Below, piece after piece: positions 8,386-18,817 of a DNA stretch of 31,821 nt. The notes under the pieces were generated by a model. It was not told the DNA's origin. It worked only from the letters and a program-made list of their open reading frames with translations, and did no database searches. This stretch comes from Chara braunii (Eukaryota; Streptophyta; Charophyceae; Charales; Characeae): positions 3,821,582 through 3,853,402 of the forward strand of contig BFEA01000024.1 in assembly GCA_003427395.1 (NCBI GenBank), in the 5' to 3' direction. Position 1 is the stretch's first letter; each line of letters opens with the position of its first letter. The position numbers and the translations under genes were made by a program.

Positions 8386-9260
8386 GAGTGTCATGATGCC
8401 ACATGACATTTTGGGTATAAGAAAACTGCGGCCAATTTGCTGCAGCAGTTATGGTGGCCCATGATGATGAGAGATGCCAAGCTGTACGTGGAGACTTGTC
8501 AAGTATGTCAAAGGGACAAGCCACGTACACAGGCCCCTCTTGGGCTTCTTAAGCCCCTTCCGATTCCGGAGAGGCCCGGTGAGAGCCTGTCCATGGATTT
8601 CATGGACGCACTGGTCACCAGCAAGAGTGGAATGAGACACATCTTTGTCATTGTGGATAGGTTTAGGAAATATGCTAGATTAGTGGCAATGCCTGAAACA
8701 ATGAAAACGAAGTATGTGCTTAGACTCTTCAAGGAGAACTAGGTCAGGGACTTCGGGCTTCCTAAGTCTATCGTTAGTGACAGGGATGTCAGATTCACAA
8801 GTGAATTGTGGAAGGCTGCAGCTGCAGAACAGGGTACACAGCTGCAGATGACCTACGGGAACCACCAGAGGCAAATGGCCAAGCAGAGCAACTGAACTGC
8901 ACTGTACAACACCTGTTGCGGCACTACATCAAGCCTAATCAGGTGGACTGGTATGAGAAACTTGCTCTCATCGCCAGCCTGTACAACAATGTTGTGCATA
9001 GCGCCACAAGGGTGAGCCCTAACAGTCTGCTACTAACTTTCAAGCGTAGACTACCCCTTGACTTCCTATTACCTGAGAACCAGCCGACTGCTGCACCGGG
9101 TACACTAGAGGTTGCCTATCGATATGAACAACTGATGCAACAGGCGGTAGAACAGATGCACAGGGCACAGGCAACGATGATAGATTCTGAAAATAAACAC
9201 CGCTGCCCATCTACATTCCAGGTAGGGGACAGAGTCTGGGTAAAGTCCTCAAAACTGGGT
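8386..9260 (+). pseudogene. Element A: integrase, broken
   Basis: The zinc-binding HHCC region reads GECHDAT, then an in-frame TGA, then HFGYKKT and CQVCQRDKPRTQ, so the His and Cys ligands are still visible. The catalytic core contains LSMDFMDALVTSKSG (first Asp), VIVDRF and SIVSDRDVRFTSELW (second Asp). A stop (TAG at about 8740) follows LFKEN. A frameshift at about 8850 moves the third catalytic region (PPEANGQAEQLN) to another frame. The C-terminal part (YNNVVHSATRVSP, VGDRVWVKSSKLG) runs to a stop at about 9260. Confidence 0.9.
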
Positions 9261-9269
9261 TAGGAGCAT

Positions 9270-9707
9270 GGGATCTCCTGCAAGCTCATGCCTCAATACT
9301 TCGGACCCTGGGAGGTTCTAGATATCGTTGGGGATGATCCAGATGGGCCGTCATATGTAGTTCAGATCCCTCGTCACCTTCGCACTTACCCAGTTTTTCA
9401 CGCCTCCAAGCTCGCAACTTTCAGGGAAACTGACCAGTTTCCTTCTCGTCGCTCAATGCTGCCCCCAACCATGGATGGAGAGGTCGACATCCACGACATC
9501 GTGGATCACAGAGAAATGCCGGTTGCAAGACCGACAGGCAGGGGACGTCCTCCAAAGCCGAAGCTGCAGTACCGAGTTCGGTTCAGACATCACACTGATC
9601 CAAAGGAGGATAGATGGTTCACATGGGAGGAACTCATGCAGACCACTCCACAGGTTGTCGCCCACTACGAGAAGTTGTTGCAGAAAGGAAAGCGCCATAT
9701 TGAATGA
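9270..9707 (+). pseudogene. Element A: integrase C-terminus and chromodomain-like module
   Basis: The frame gives MPQYFGPWEVLDIVGDDPDG (GPY/F-like module), YPVFHASKLATF, RPTGRGRPPKPK and a terminal YRVRFRHHTDPKEDRWFTWE...VVAHYE segment. The last part resembles the chromodomain of chromoviruses (YRVRF, a W in the middle, a C-terminal helix), which in that clade directs integration to marked chromatin. It ends with a TGA at 9705-9707, 25 bases before the polypurine tract. Identifying it as a chromodomain is my inference from motif spacing. Confidence 0.8.
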
Positions 9708-9732
9708 ACTTCTCAGAGGACTAGCGAAGTAT

Positions 9733-9743
9733 GGAGGAGAGAA
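9733..9743 (+). other. Polypurine tract of element A
   Basis: GGAGGAGAGAA lies directly before the TGCGAGG start of the LTR, the normal position of the primer for plus-strand DNA synthesis. Element B has an equivalent tract at 11901-11918. Confidence 0.85.
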
Positions 9744-10671
9744 TGCGAGGCATAAGGCCTCGATACGCCCTATTGGGCCCTATTTTCAGCACAGTCGCCC
9801 GCCCTAAGCAAAGGCAGGCTCGATTGAGGCCTACAGGCCATTTTTGGGGTCACCACGCAATTGGGGAAATTCAGGCAGTTGCGCAACGCCAGTTGGTTGA
9901 GAGCGCCCAGGCCCAGGCTGCCTCTTTCGAATGTAACTGAGGCAGGCCCTGGGCCAGATTCGCAACATGGACCGAACACAGGCCCCGAGCAGTTGGATAC
10001 GGGCAACCACCACAGGCCCAGGGCCTGATTTGTCTGGACTGGGGCTCATCCTCTCCGGGCCTACTGGAAGCTTCTAGGCAGAGGCCCAACGCAGCCAAGC
10101 TGCACGCAAGCAAGCAGGCCACTTCCATTTAGGAAAGGGCCTGCCCACGCATTCGGCATTCGGGCACTAGCTGCACGCTGCGCAAGCGCCGCTGTGCTAA
10201 CGCTGGCCAGCGCTCACACGTTCAGAGGCGAGCTGGAAGGAGCAGGGAGCCATAGCCGAGTTGCGATGCTGTATGTTGGATGGGGCGCATGGTGGTCCTT
10301 GGGTGCATGTGGCATCTGTGAGTTGGGGATCGAGGTTGTGAGTGATACGAGAGACATATCTGGTGCTTGAGGCGAACGACATTGGCCGAGATCTGCTCGT
10401 ACTTCGGGGAGCTGCTACGTCATCAGCGACATTGTAGATAGGCTAGATAGGATCTGCCATTTGTAGTCTGGGCGCCAAGCGCCAACTAGGATATCGACAT
10501 TGGTTCTTCGTTGATGATGATGAGACTATTCCAGCATTGTCAATTATGAGTTTTTGTTGTGCTCTTATTTGGTGGAACTCGTGATGCAATTCTGCTTTTG
10601 GTTCGAGGTCTCGACTGTCTGGTCTCATGCTGTTTGATTTCAAAAGTTCGCTATCGCTCATTTTCCTTGCA
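9744..10671 (+). repeat. LTR of element A (also 5' LTR of a second, missing element)
   Basis: It starts TGCGAGGCATAAGG and ends CTCATTTTCCTTGCA (928 bases). It is homologous over its length to B's LTR but strongly diverged. Shared blocks include GCCCGCCCTAAG, GGCAGTTGCG(A/C)AACGCCAGTT, AGAAGCTTCT-like sequence, CGTACTTCGGG-like sequence and GGCGC(C/T)AAGCG. A polypurine tract precedes it and a primer-binding site follows it, so it served as 3' LTR of A and 5' LTR of a further copy whose body is gone. Confidence 0.85.
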
Positions 10672-10674
10672 ATT

Positions 10675-10685
10675 TGGTATCAGAG
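10675..10685 (+). other. Primer-binding site (initiator tRNA-Met type)
   Basis: TGGTATCAGAG begins three bases after the CA end of the LTR, matching the tRNA-iMet primer site of many plant LTR retrotransposons. Confidence 0.85.
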
Positions 10686-10977
10686 TTGTGGTACAGTGCG
10701 CTTATCTGGCGCTTGTCTCCTGCCTATGCGGTACATGCTTGCGGTCTGCTAGGCGAGCGACCGTAGGGAGTGTGTAGTGAGGAGGGCGAAGATAAGCAGG
10801 TGACCCAGGTGGAGAGGGGATCGCCAGGAAGGCTACGTGGTGAATATTGGGTGTTCGCAGTGTGATGAGAACTATCCGATGTGTGATTGATGCTGAGGTG
10901 GAACGGTGGTGCAATGCTGGTTGTGCCGAAGGAGCGATTGGTCATCACAATCAACATCGGGTCATCTGGTGAGAATA
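10686..10977 (+). repeat. Retrotransposon leader block L, copy 1
   Basis: This is a diverged reverse complement of 18531-18817, the leader just after the primer site in element B (shared: TCGGCACAACCA, GTTCCACCTC, GTAGCCTTCCTGGCG-like and GATGACC blocks). The homology ends at about 10976 (GGTGAGAATAC), where the proximal half of B's 3' LTR starts in the opposite orientation. Confidence 0.8.
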
Positions 10978-11900
10978 CATGGCGCTGCCCTCAGCAGCGC
11001 CCTTCTTCCCTGCATGACCGCACGTGCTGCACCTCGCCTCTCAGCGCCAGCAGCAGCCCATGAGCCTTTGCTCCAGCAGCGCTGCCGCTAGCATGCGAGT
11101 GCCTGAATGANNNNNNNNNNNNNNNNNNNNNNNNNNNNNNNNNNNNNNNNNNNNNNNNNNNNNNNNNNNNNNNNNNNNNNNNNNNNNNNNNNNNNNNNNN
11201 NNNNNNNNNNNNNNNNNNNNNNNNNNNNNNNNNNNNNNNNNNNNNNNNNNNNNNNNNNNNNNNNNNNNNNNNNNNNNNNNNNNNNNNNNNNNNNNNNNNN
11301 NNNNNNNNNNNNNNNNNNNNNNNNNNNNNNNNNNNNNNNNNNNNNNNNNNNNNNNNNNNNNNNNNNNNNNNNNNNNNNNNNNNNNNNNNNNNNNNNNNNN
11401 NNNNNNNNNNNNNNNNNNNNNNNNNNNNNNNNNNNNNNNNNNNNNNNNNNNNNNNNNNNNNNNNNAGCGCTGCCGCTAGCATGCGAGTGCCTGAACGACG
11501 CTGAGAGTGGCGAGCTCTTTCCTATATGGAAAGAGCCTGCCTGCTTCGCAGCCTGGCTGGACTTGGCCTGGGCCCAGAAGCTTCTGGTAGGCCCCAGGAT
11601 GCTGCGTGCTACTTTGCAGCTATAGGGCCTCTTTCGGTTGGGCCTCCCAACTGTAAGTGTATGAGGCTGCGTTTCTCGTCCAGGGCCTGCATGCTTCGGA
11701 GAGGCCCAGAAGGCCGTGGAAATGTCTTGGTTGCTCGACCTGTGTTTCACTCAACTAACTGGCGTGTCGCAACTGCCTGGACCCCAAATATAAAATTGAC
11801 AGTCAAAGGCCTCTTGTGACAAGTTAGGCCCGCCTTCACTTAGGGCGGGCACCACTGCAACTGGAGCCCCTTAGGCCTGCCGAGGACCCAGATCCTCGCC
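10978..11900 (-). repeat. Element B 3' LTR, proximal half, interrupted by a run of N
   Basis: It matches 19282-19816. Position 11900 pairs with 19816, although the first LTR base is G instead of T (GGCGAGG versus TGCGAGG). Without the N run, and with the 33-base overlap of the flanking contigs merged, the block is 535 bases, exactly the length of the intact copy. A perfect inverted repeat GCTCTTTCC/GGAAAGAGC lies at 11516-11538. Confidence 0.9.
11111..11465. other. Assembly gap (355 N), probably containing nothing
   Basis: The 33 bases before the gap (11078-11110) and the 33 bases after it (11466-11498) are the same sequence with one T/C difference. Distances to the LTR landmarks match the intact LTR exactly (99 bases from 10979 to 11078 and from 19283 to 19382; 434 from 11466 to 11900 and from 19382 to 19816). 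Confidence 0.9.
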
Positions 11901-11918
11901 TTCCCTCCTCCTTTACTC
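11901..11918 (-). other. Polypurine tract of element B
   Basis: On the minus strand GAGTAAAGGAGGAGGGAA directly precedes the 3' LTR. It lies 23 bases after the pol stop codon (TAA at 11941-11943). Confidence 0.85.
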
Positions 11919-11940
11919 CGTTAGTCCTCTGAGAAGTCTC

Positions 11941-12330
11941 TTATTCTGCAGGCATCTTCCCTCTCAATTCTCTTTCATAGCCCGCAATCACTTGAGGTGC
12001 TGTTCTCAGGAGTTCTTCCCGTGTGAACCAGCGATCTTCCTTGGGATCCAGATGATGTCTGAATCTCACACGATACTACATTCTCATTTTAGGAGGGCGC
12101 CCTCTGCCTGATGGTCGAGGAACAGGCATCACTCGATGCTCCACGATCTGGTCGACGTCCACCTCACCATCCATGGTTGGGGGCAGCATTGATCTCCTTG
12201 ACGGAAACTGGTCAGTGGCAGCGAAAGGTGCCAACTTAGAGGCATGGAACACAGGGTAAGTGCGTAAGTGCGCAGGAATACGAATCACGTATGGAGGCCC
12301 ATCCGGTTGATCCCCTACAATGTCCAAGAT
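11941..12330 (-). pseudogene. Element B: integrase C-terminus and chromodomain-like module
   Basis: The minus-strand frame reads MPQYFGPWEILDIVGDQPDG, YPVFHASKLAPF, RPSGRGRPPKMRM, then an in-frame TAG (about 12074-12076), then YRVRFRHHLDPKEDRWFTRE and APQVIAGYERELR before the terminal TAA. The end segment parallels that of element A and has chromodomain-like spacing. Apart from the TAG the frame is open. Confidence 0.85.
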
Positions 12331-13400
12331 CTCCCAGGGCCCAAAGTACTGTGGCATCCGTTTTCGTGAAATCCCCATCTCCTGACCCAGTTCAACTGAC
12401 TTTACCCAGACTCTATCACCTACCTGAAAGTTAGAGGGCCATCTGTGTTTATTATCGGATTCGATCATAAACTCCTGAGACTTCCTAATGTGTTCAACGG
12501 CCTGCTGCAGCATCTGTTCATATTTAACAACAAATTCTATGCTGCCAGGTGCTGCAGTGGGTCCCCTTTCTGGTAGCAGAAAGTCATGTGCAGTTCTGGG
12601 CTTCCAACCAAGGTGTAGCTGGTTGGGGGTCATATCAGTAGCACTGTGCACAACATTGTTGTACAGGATGGCGACGAGAGGTAACTTCTCGTCCTAATCA
12701 TCCTGACTTGGCTTAATATAATGCCGAAGCGGGTGCTGTACTACTCGGTTCATCTGTTCTGCTTGGCCATTCGACTCAGGGTGATTCCCTGACGTTATTT
12801 GGAGCTTGGTACCCATCTGTTCAGCTGTCGACTGCCACAGTTTGCTGGTAAACCTTACATCCCTGTCACTTACTATTGACGTAGGTAGTCCGAAATCCCT
12901 GACCTAGTTATCCAGAAACAGTTTGATGACATAGTCCGACTTAGCAGTTTCTGGCATAGCGATCAGTCTTGCATACTTAGTAAAGCGGTCCACTATTACG
13001 AAGATGTGTCTTTTGCCAGACTTACTGGTCACATGGTCCACTGTTACGAAGATGTGTCTTTTGCCAGACTTACTGGTCACAAGAGTATCCATGAAGTCCA
13101 TGGACACACTCTGACCAGCTCCTTCAGGAATCGGCAAGGGCTTGATGAGCCCAAGCGGAGCCTGAGTCCTAGGCTTGTCCCTTTGACAGACCTGGCAAGT
13201 TTCAACATACTTTTTCGCATCTTGTATCATAGTGGGCCACCAAAACGTCTGCACTAAGTTAGCTGAAGTCTTTTTATAGCCAAAATGACCAGTTGCATCA
13301 TGACATTCCCCTAAAAATAAACTACGCAAAAACTCACTACTGGGAACACAATCTTTTATTCCCTGCCTTCACAAGAAACAGCAAGCCGTCTACCATCGTA
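12331..13400 (-). pseudogene. Element B: integrase with stops and an internal 48-base duplication
   Basis: The HHCC zinc region is visible (GECHDATGHFGYKKTSAN, CQVCQRDKPRTQ), followed by SMDFMDTLVTSKSG (first Asp), SIVSDRDVRF (second Asp) and an NHPESNGQAEQM region (catalytic Glu). A 16-residue in-frame duplication around HIFVTVDHVTSKSGKR (repeat unit about 12989-13084) inserts an extra VTSKSGKRHIF between the first and second catalytic Asp. Stops occur at about 12904 and 12693, and the frame changes near 13330 against the tether. The protein cannot be made intact. Confidence 0.9.
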
Positions 13401-14843
13401 AATTCCTCCAAAGTCTTTTTGTCCTTGGTTTGAAATCTACGGATGATCTCAGACATGACTGGATCTTGCTGATAGGCATCCACCAATGATCGAGTTAAGT
13501 CGCTGGATATGCCAGATTCAGTCACCAGTGCGCCCAGATAATCTGCCCGACGAGATAGTGCATCAGCTACTTTGTTGTACTCACCCTTGATTGGATCAAG
13601 TTGATAGTCATACATGTCTATCACTTGTATCCATCACTTGAGTGCGTCGGAGAGTACCGACTGTGTCTTAATCCAGCGCAAGGTCTCATGGTCAGATCTC
13701 ACATAGAAGAATCTGCCAAGGAAAGTGTGTCTCCAATGTACCAGCGCTCTATATAGGGCATAGAGCTCACACTTGTAAGTGGACCTGGCTAGTTTTTGAG
13801 ATGTCATCTTTTTACTCATATACTCGATAGGTCTCAACTTTTTCCCCTCCTTTTGCGCAAGGACCACACTTATGCCATATTGGCTGGCGTCTGTGGTCAC
13901 GACAAAGGGCTGGTCAGGATCCGGGAGCTTGAGGACTTCATAGTGTGTTCGAGCATACTTCAATTTCTTGAAGGCTGCCTCACACTCTTCTGTCCATTCC
14001 CAAAAGGTGTCAAGTCGAGTTAGATCTGTTAGTGGGGAAACTATAGTACTATAGTTCTTCACAAACGGACGATAATAGCCCGTCATCCCCAAAAACGATC
14101 TGACCTCAGTAACAGTCTGAGGTCTGGGCCAGTCACGTATGCTGGCCACCTTGGCATCATCCGGCCTCAGTCCATCTGCTGAGATTTCATGACCCAAGTA
14201 CAAGATCTTGGTGCGACCAAACTCGCATTTCTCCAAGTTAACCTTGTATTGGTGCTGTCTTAGGAGACCTAGCACTATTTTCAAGTGCTCAACGTGCTCC
14301 TCTACAGTCTTACTAAAGAGAAGAATATCGTCAAGGTACACGACGATAAACTTGTCTAAGTAATCATGAAAAATCATGTTCATCGCGTGCTGGAACGTAC
14401 CAGGTGCATTGCATAGGCCTAAGGGCATCACCACAAACTCGTACAGACCGTACCTGGTCTGAAATGCGGTTTTGTGCTGGTCCTCAGGTCTAATGGCAAT
14501 TTGATGGTATCCGGACTTCAAATCTATCTTGGTGAAGTACCGACATCCCTGCACTCTATCCAAGAGGTCGTCGATGCGGGGTAGGGGCTTCGCGTTCTTA
14601 ACGGTGATGGCATTGAGGCCCCTATAGTCAATGCACATCCTCAAGGTACCTCCCTTCTTCGGTACGAAGGACTGGACCGTCGTAAGGGGAGGTACTAGGT
14701 CGAATCCATCCCTTCTCTGTGAGCTCCTTGAGCTGGCGGTGGAGCTCATCTAACTCCGCAGGAGACATCCTATAGTTTCGTCCTCTAGGCACCTTACGAC
14801 CTGGGACAACCTCTATTGCATGGACAACTTCCCTTTCTACCAC
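13337..14843 (-). pseudogene. Element B: reverse transcriptase, RNase H and tether
   Basis: The best-preserved enzyme in the window: 13634-14749 is one open frame of about 370 residues. It contains [31 protein letters not shown] (first catalytic Asp), [27 protein letters not shown] (YLDD, about 14335-14346), YLGHEISADGL and GMTGYYRPFVKNYS. RNase H follows with FVVTTDASQYGISVVL, KCELYALYRALVHW and YVRSDHETLRWI. The frame shifts near 14700 against the RT start (GWIRPSTSPY, 14628-14843), and a TGA after SDALK (about 13631) separates the tether YQLDPIKGEYNKVADALSRR. In the family the RT/RNase H copies the RNA genome into DNA. Confidence 0.93.
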
Positions 14844-14855
14844 GCCTGTGGGCTC

Positions 14856-15470
14856 CTAAAAAAGGTCTGAATACTGAGCGACGACTGATTCTATCTCTGG
14901 GGGTGTTTTTACGGCCTCCCCTTTCTCAGATACAAATACTAGATACATGCCCTCCTCGCGATTCTGCTTATAAAAGTTATAAAAAGATGATGCACACATG
15001 CACCCGTAGTTTTTTATCAGACTGCTAGCTTTAAACTTCTGCAATCTAACAGATCTACCGTTGGGCCATTTGTGAATCAACACCTTTCTATCCCAGTCAA
15101 ATTGTGGTTGCGCGACCTCGAGGTAGTACATACCTAGGAGCANGTCAAACGGCAGTTCGTCGCTAACCAGGAAGGAGATTTTATGGCTCACTTCCCCTCC
15201 TCCATAGGAGAAGGTACAGACTACGTCCTTGACATAGTCTTTTACCAACATTTGGTGCTTGTTGGCCAACGTAGAAGCTACAGTTTTGCTAAGCCGCTGC
15301 ACTTGGTCCCCTAAGCGCAGTCTATCCACACAAGCACGACTGATGAAGTTCCCTGTAGAGCCTATGTCTGCGAAGGCGCCAACTTTGCGGCCACCTACAT
15401 CAACCTATACCACTAAATGTTCACCCTTTGGACCTCTACTGATCATCGCCCAAGAGTCCTTGGGGTCCTT
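14856..15470 (-). pseudogene. Element B: aspartic protease and linker
   Basis: Minus-strand reading from about 15427 gives GRKVGAFADIGSTGNFIS, a retropepsin-type active site with D-I-G-S-T in place of the usual D-S/T-G-A/S. A stop precedes it by a few codons. KDYVKDVVCTFSYGGGEV and FLVSDELPFD-LLGMYYL follow (the dash is a codon with the unread base N at 15143). The linker with EKGEAVKTPPEIESVVAQ leads to RT and is broken by a stop near 14856. The domain would cleave Gag-Pol. Confidence 0.85.
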
Positions 15471-15570
15471 CCCTGACCACTCAGTCTCTAACTCTTCTAG
15501 GGCCTCAGACACATCTCTCGAACAGAGCGTCGGTGGGTCTGAATGTGTCTGCGGGGCGATACATGGGTCA

Positions 15571-17550
15571 CTAGCCTTGGCCAACGCCTGAAGTGGGGAA
15601 GGCAACGTTACCACTTAAGCGCGAGTAATGGACCGAGGTGTTTGCCTGCAAAGTGCTCGCAGAAGCACCGCCGGAGTTCGAAGAAAGTCCCACCTCCGTT
15701 GGTGAGGCTACCATCGTGGTGACCTTCTTGCCTCGACACGTTCTAGACGTGTGGCCAAAGTTGCCACAGTTCATACACGTGCCCCTGGCAACTCGATCCC
15801 TCCAAACCTCGTACTCTAAACCAAGTCACCCAAGCGGGTGTTCCTTGGTCGCCCTGACCCGTAGACCGGCCTACCTTCTTCTTCCCGGTCCCCCTAGCCT
15901 TTTCCTTAATGGGTGCCACGACTCCCCCATCCGAAGTCTCACTGGCCCCATCATGCTCTGTCTCCTCCCCAAGGTCTGGGAAATCGTCAATTTCTGTCGC
16001 CTAACCATCGTGGTCGACGAACATTAGTTGACCTTTCTTTTTCCAGTCCTGGGGTAGCCTCTTTTTCCTACCATCTCCCTGACTCTGATGCGCAGATCCC
16101 AATTTTGCCTCTATATCTAAGGCCTTCCTGCTGAAAGAGGCGAAGTTGTGCTGCTCGACATAGGCCTCGTTTACCAGCTTTGTCCTGACCTCTGAAGGTA
16201 GACATCTAAGGTAATCTGTGAGGAGTACCTGCTGGTCATAGCGCACACCAGGTACCACGAGAAAATGTTCTACGATGTCCGTTAGCTCTCGAACATTCTT
16301 GTACTTTCTGGCACAGGGACTGTTGATTGCATCGGTAGCCTTTTGAGCCCCTTGAGGGTCATGCCACCTGTTGTACACGGACTGTACGAACTCTTCCAAT
16401 GTCTGGGCCTGGGCCCGGGCATCGAAGTTCTGACCGTAGCCCTGCTGCTGCACTAGGCCATTCAACCAACGGGTTGCTGACCCCTTTAAAAAGGAGGCAG
16501 CCACAACAACTTCTTGCTCTGGCCTAGTAAGCTTGTGTCTTACATAGGTAGGCACCGTCCTTACCCAGGTATCCAAATCCTCGTCCTTCTTCCTATCGCC
16601 GCAAAAGGGCTTAGGACTCAGCAAGGGTATTTTGGGCATCCACTGCATATGTTGCATTGCCCAGGTGCTTGTTGTAGTGGCTGCATAGCCACTGAAATAG
16701 GTTGCTGCACACTAACCTGGGTCTGACTTGATAGTGGGACTGTAGTAACCACTGTCGTCGATGGTACGGCTGAGACCCTATGAACCGGACCACTAGTTAC
16801 AAAACCACGTGGAGGGGGCATGCCAAACATAGGTGAGAATGGAGGCCCTATCGGCGGCATCGTCACTGATGGACCTGGAGCTACAGCATTCTGAGGCTGC
16901 CTCATCATGGGACGAGGAACCTACAGTGCAGCCAGAATCTGCTTCTGGCTTGCCATTAGTTCAACCAGCACTTCCTACTGGATAGCCTGCGCTTCTGCCA
17001 CACAAAGAAGCGAGTTACGCAACGCTCGTATCGCAGGGTCAAGCACTGACTCAACTAACGCTTCTAATCTGCCTAGCTCCTCTCTCCTACTACCTAGTCT
17101 AGTTTTTCTCATGATTGCTCTCCTTCTCCTCTCTGCTGCCTCATCCAATTGCCGCTGTAGCTCATCCTGAAGTTCTTCTGCTTGGAGGATTTCATAATCC
17201 TCCGGCGTGAGTTGAGTCTGCTGGCTGACTCGCAAGCCAACACTCTGGCTAATGGACCCCTGAGAACCACTCTGACTAGCTCCTGACGAAGTGGCCTATG
17301 AAGAGGCCTGCGACATGGTAGATGAAGCAGCCATGTTCGTACCGATGCTAGCTGAAATCCTAGACCTAGCACTATCCTCAGCTACCCTCGCTCTCCTTGC
17401 CGCTGCTCTCTCTCTAGCCTCTCTCCGCAATCTCCTCTCGTCTCCTGGACCTAACTCTAGGAAAGTCAAAGGTCGATTGCGAGCAGTTCCATGAGTAGTC
17501 CTACGGTCGTCCACTAACAACTCCTCCTCACTAGTGCTTGCATCACTCAT
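15571..17550 (-). pseudogene. Element B: gag with zinc knuckle
   Basis: Starts MSDASTSEEELLVDD at 17550, the first ATG after a long leader. An Arg/Glu-rich coiled-coil-like N-terminal region (LRREARERAAARR; EELQDELQRQLDEAAERRRR) and a Pro-rich linker (about 16660-16910) follow. The capsid-like core is at 16001-16657 (DLDTWVRTVPTYVRHKLTR, SATRWLNGL, EEFVQSVYNRWHDPQGA, LPSEVRTKLVNEAYV). The CCHC knuckle CMNCGNFGHTSRTC is intact at 15736-15777. Stops or frame changes occur near 17296, 16975, 16920, 16650, 16001 and 15790. Gag would package the element's RNA. The architecture matches chromovirus Gag of green-lineage elements, from memory. Confidence 0.85.
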
Positions 17551-18817
17551 GAGTTACAGTGTGTGTGATCTAAACTAGAATCCACACTGAATTTACCTTA
17601 GCCTGACACACAACCGATTACAAATCACAACTAATTTCGGTCGGCCTAAACAAAAACAGTTAGGTGATCTAGTAACAACTAATGTCAGATCCTACAGGAA
17701 ATATCACATCTATTTTTAGATTACTCTTGGAAAATTGCAATGCATCAAAGAACTAATCTGTCTGCAGCTGTCTGTCAGCTGTTAGTCAAGTCTGTAACAA
17801 CTAAATAATCAAAAATAGAAATAATATCTCCTGTTGGAGATGTATACTGGATGGCGGATTGTCTAATGATTGCCACTGTGAACAGTTACCGAAATCCCCC
17901 TCCCCCTGTATCCTTCTTGAGTTGTCACTTTGTGTCAACGGCCTGAGCATCTGGTTGAGCAGCGTGGCTGAAGGTGTGCAATCCGGCCCACCCCTGTGCC
18001 CCAAGTCAACGCCGAACCTGCCAGCCCCTGCACATTATTTATCCTCGCATGCAACGAGCCTTACACCCGGTTTGGTCTGGCTGATCAGGAGGAGATCCCC
18101 CGTAACTCCTCAAAAATTATTTAACGTTGCAGACAGGACGACGATCACAGCCAGAGTCAACACCGAGTCCCTGCCAGAAATATTTAGAGACGGTCTGGTA
18201 AGCGTCTGTTCAAAGGGCTGGCATGCCCTGCATGACCTCTATTGCGCAAGCAGCAAAACCAAGGACTTGCAGCAAAGCATGCGTGTACTAGTCCCAGCGG
18301 GTTGGCATGGTGACCGTGACCCGAGTGCTTCGTCCAGGGCCCTTCAAAGGCTTCGCCGGTCTCCCACCAGCTTGCTGCCTAGGAAGAATGTCGACTCTCA
18401 AGGTTGAGCGCTCGCGACACCTCACATCGAGAGGACTCTCAAGACAAGACTCACTTCCTCACGGTAAGAAGTAATGAAGAGAGTAGATAACGAAGAGAGC
18501 AACGTACCTCATAATTCTGCCCTCCAACCACAAATTTCTCACCGGCAACCTGATGTGCATTTATGATGACCGGTCTTTGCCTCGGCACAACCAACAGCAG
18601 AATGCAGTTCCACCTCGGCTTAATATGCCACATCAGCGAGCTCTCATCATCCAGCATACACCCCGTATGTCACCACATAGCTTCCTGGCGCGCCCACACG
18701 ACCCTGGGCTGCCTTATGTTCAACGCCCAAAGCCTTATCACTGCCCCACACCTCATGCGAAGCACCGAACAGCTATGTGCGAAGAACCAATGAAGCGCAA
18801 TATGAACCGGCTCCGAT
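17551..18817 (-). other. Element B leader between 5' LTR and gag
   Basis: About 1.27 kb without a gene. Just inside the LTR the sequence on the minus strand reads ATCGGAGCCGG, a shortened form of the primer site. Block L (18531-18817) is shared with 10686-10977, and block X (17950-18530) with 3625-4204. 17560-17950 is AT-rich and unique in the window. Confidence 0.75.
17950..18530. repeat. Leader block X, copy 2 (unrearranged reference copy)
   Basis: Diverged direct repeat of 3625-4204 (landmarks listed there). Here it runs uninterrupted into block L at about 18530, which shows the ancestral order against which the inversion is judged. It contains TTATTTATCC and CAGACAGGACGACGATCACA. I see no reading frame of note. 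Confidence 0.8.

Larger units (their letters stand above)
4205..10977. other. Inferred inverted segment (about 6.8 kb)
   Basis: The left breakpoint joins leader block X to the distal half of a B-type LTR. The right breakpoint (10977/10978) joins leader block L to the proximal half of B's 3' LTR. In the intact B copy (17950-19816) the same four blocks occur as X-L'-Y'-Z' without a break. Reversing 4205-10977 restores X next to L', Y' next to Z', and the two parts of LTR D on either side of B. The breakpoints are known to a few bases; the two junctions share only a trinucleotide. An assembly error is a possible alternative because a gap lies about 130 bases from the right breakpoint. Confidence 0.75.

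Noticed and set aside
10991-11750. Open frames spanning the N run (up to 220 residues)
   Set aside because: They exist only because N codons are not stops; the sequence is LTR.
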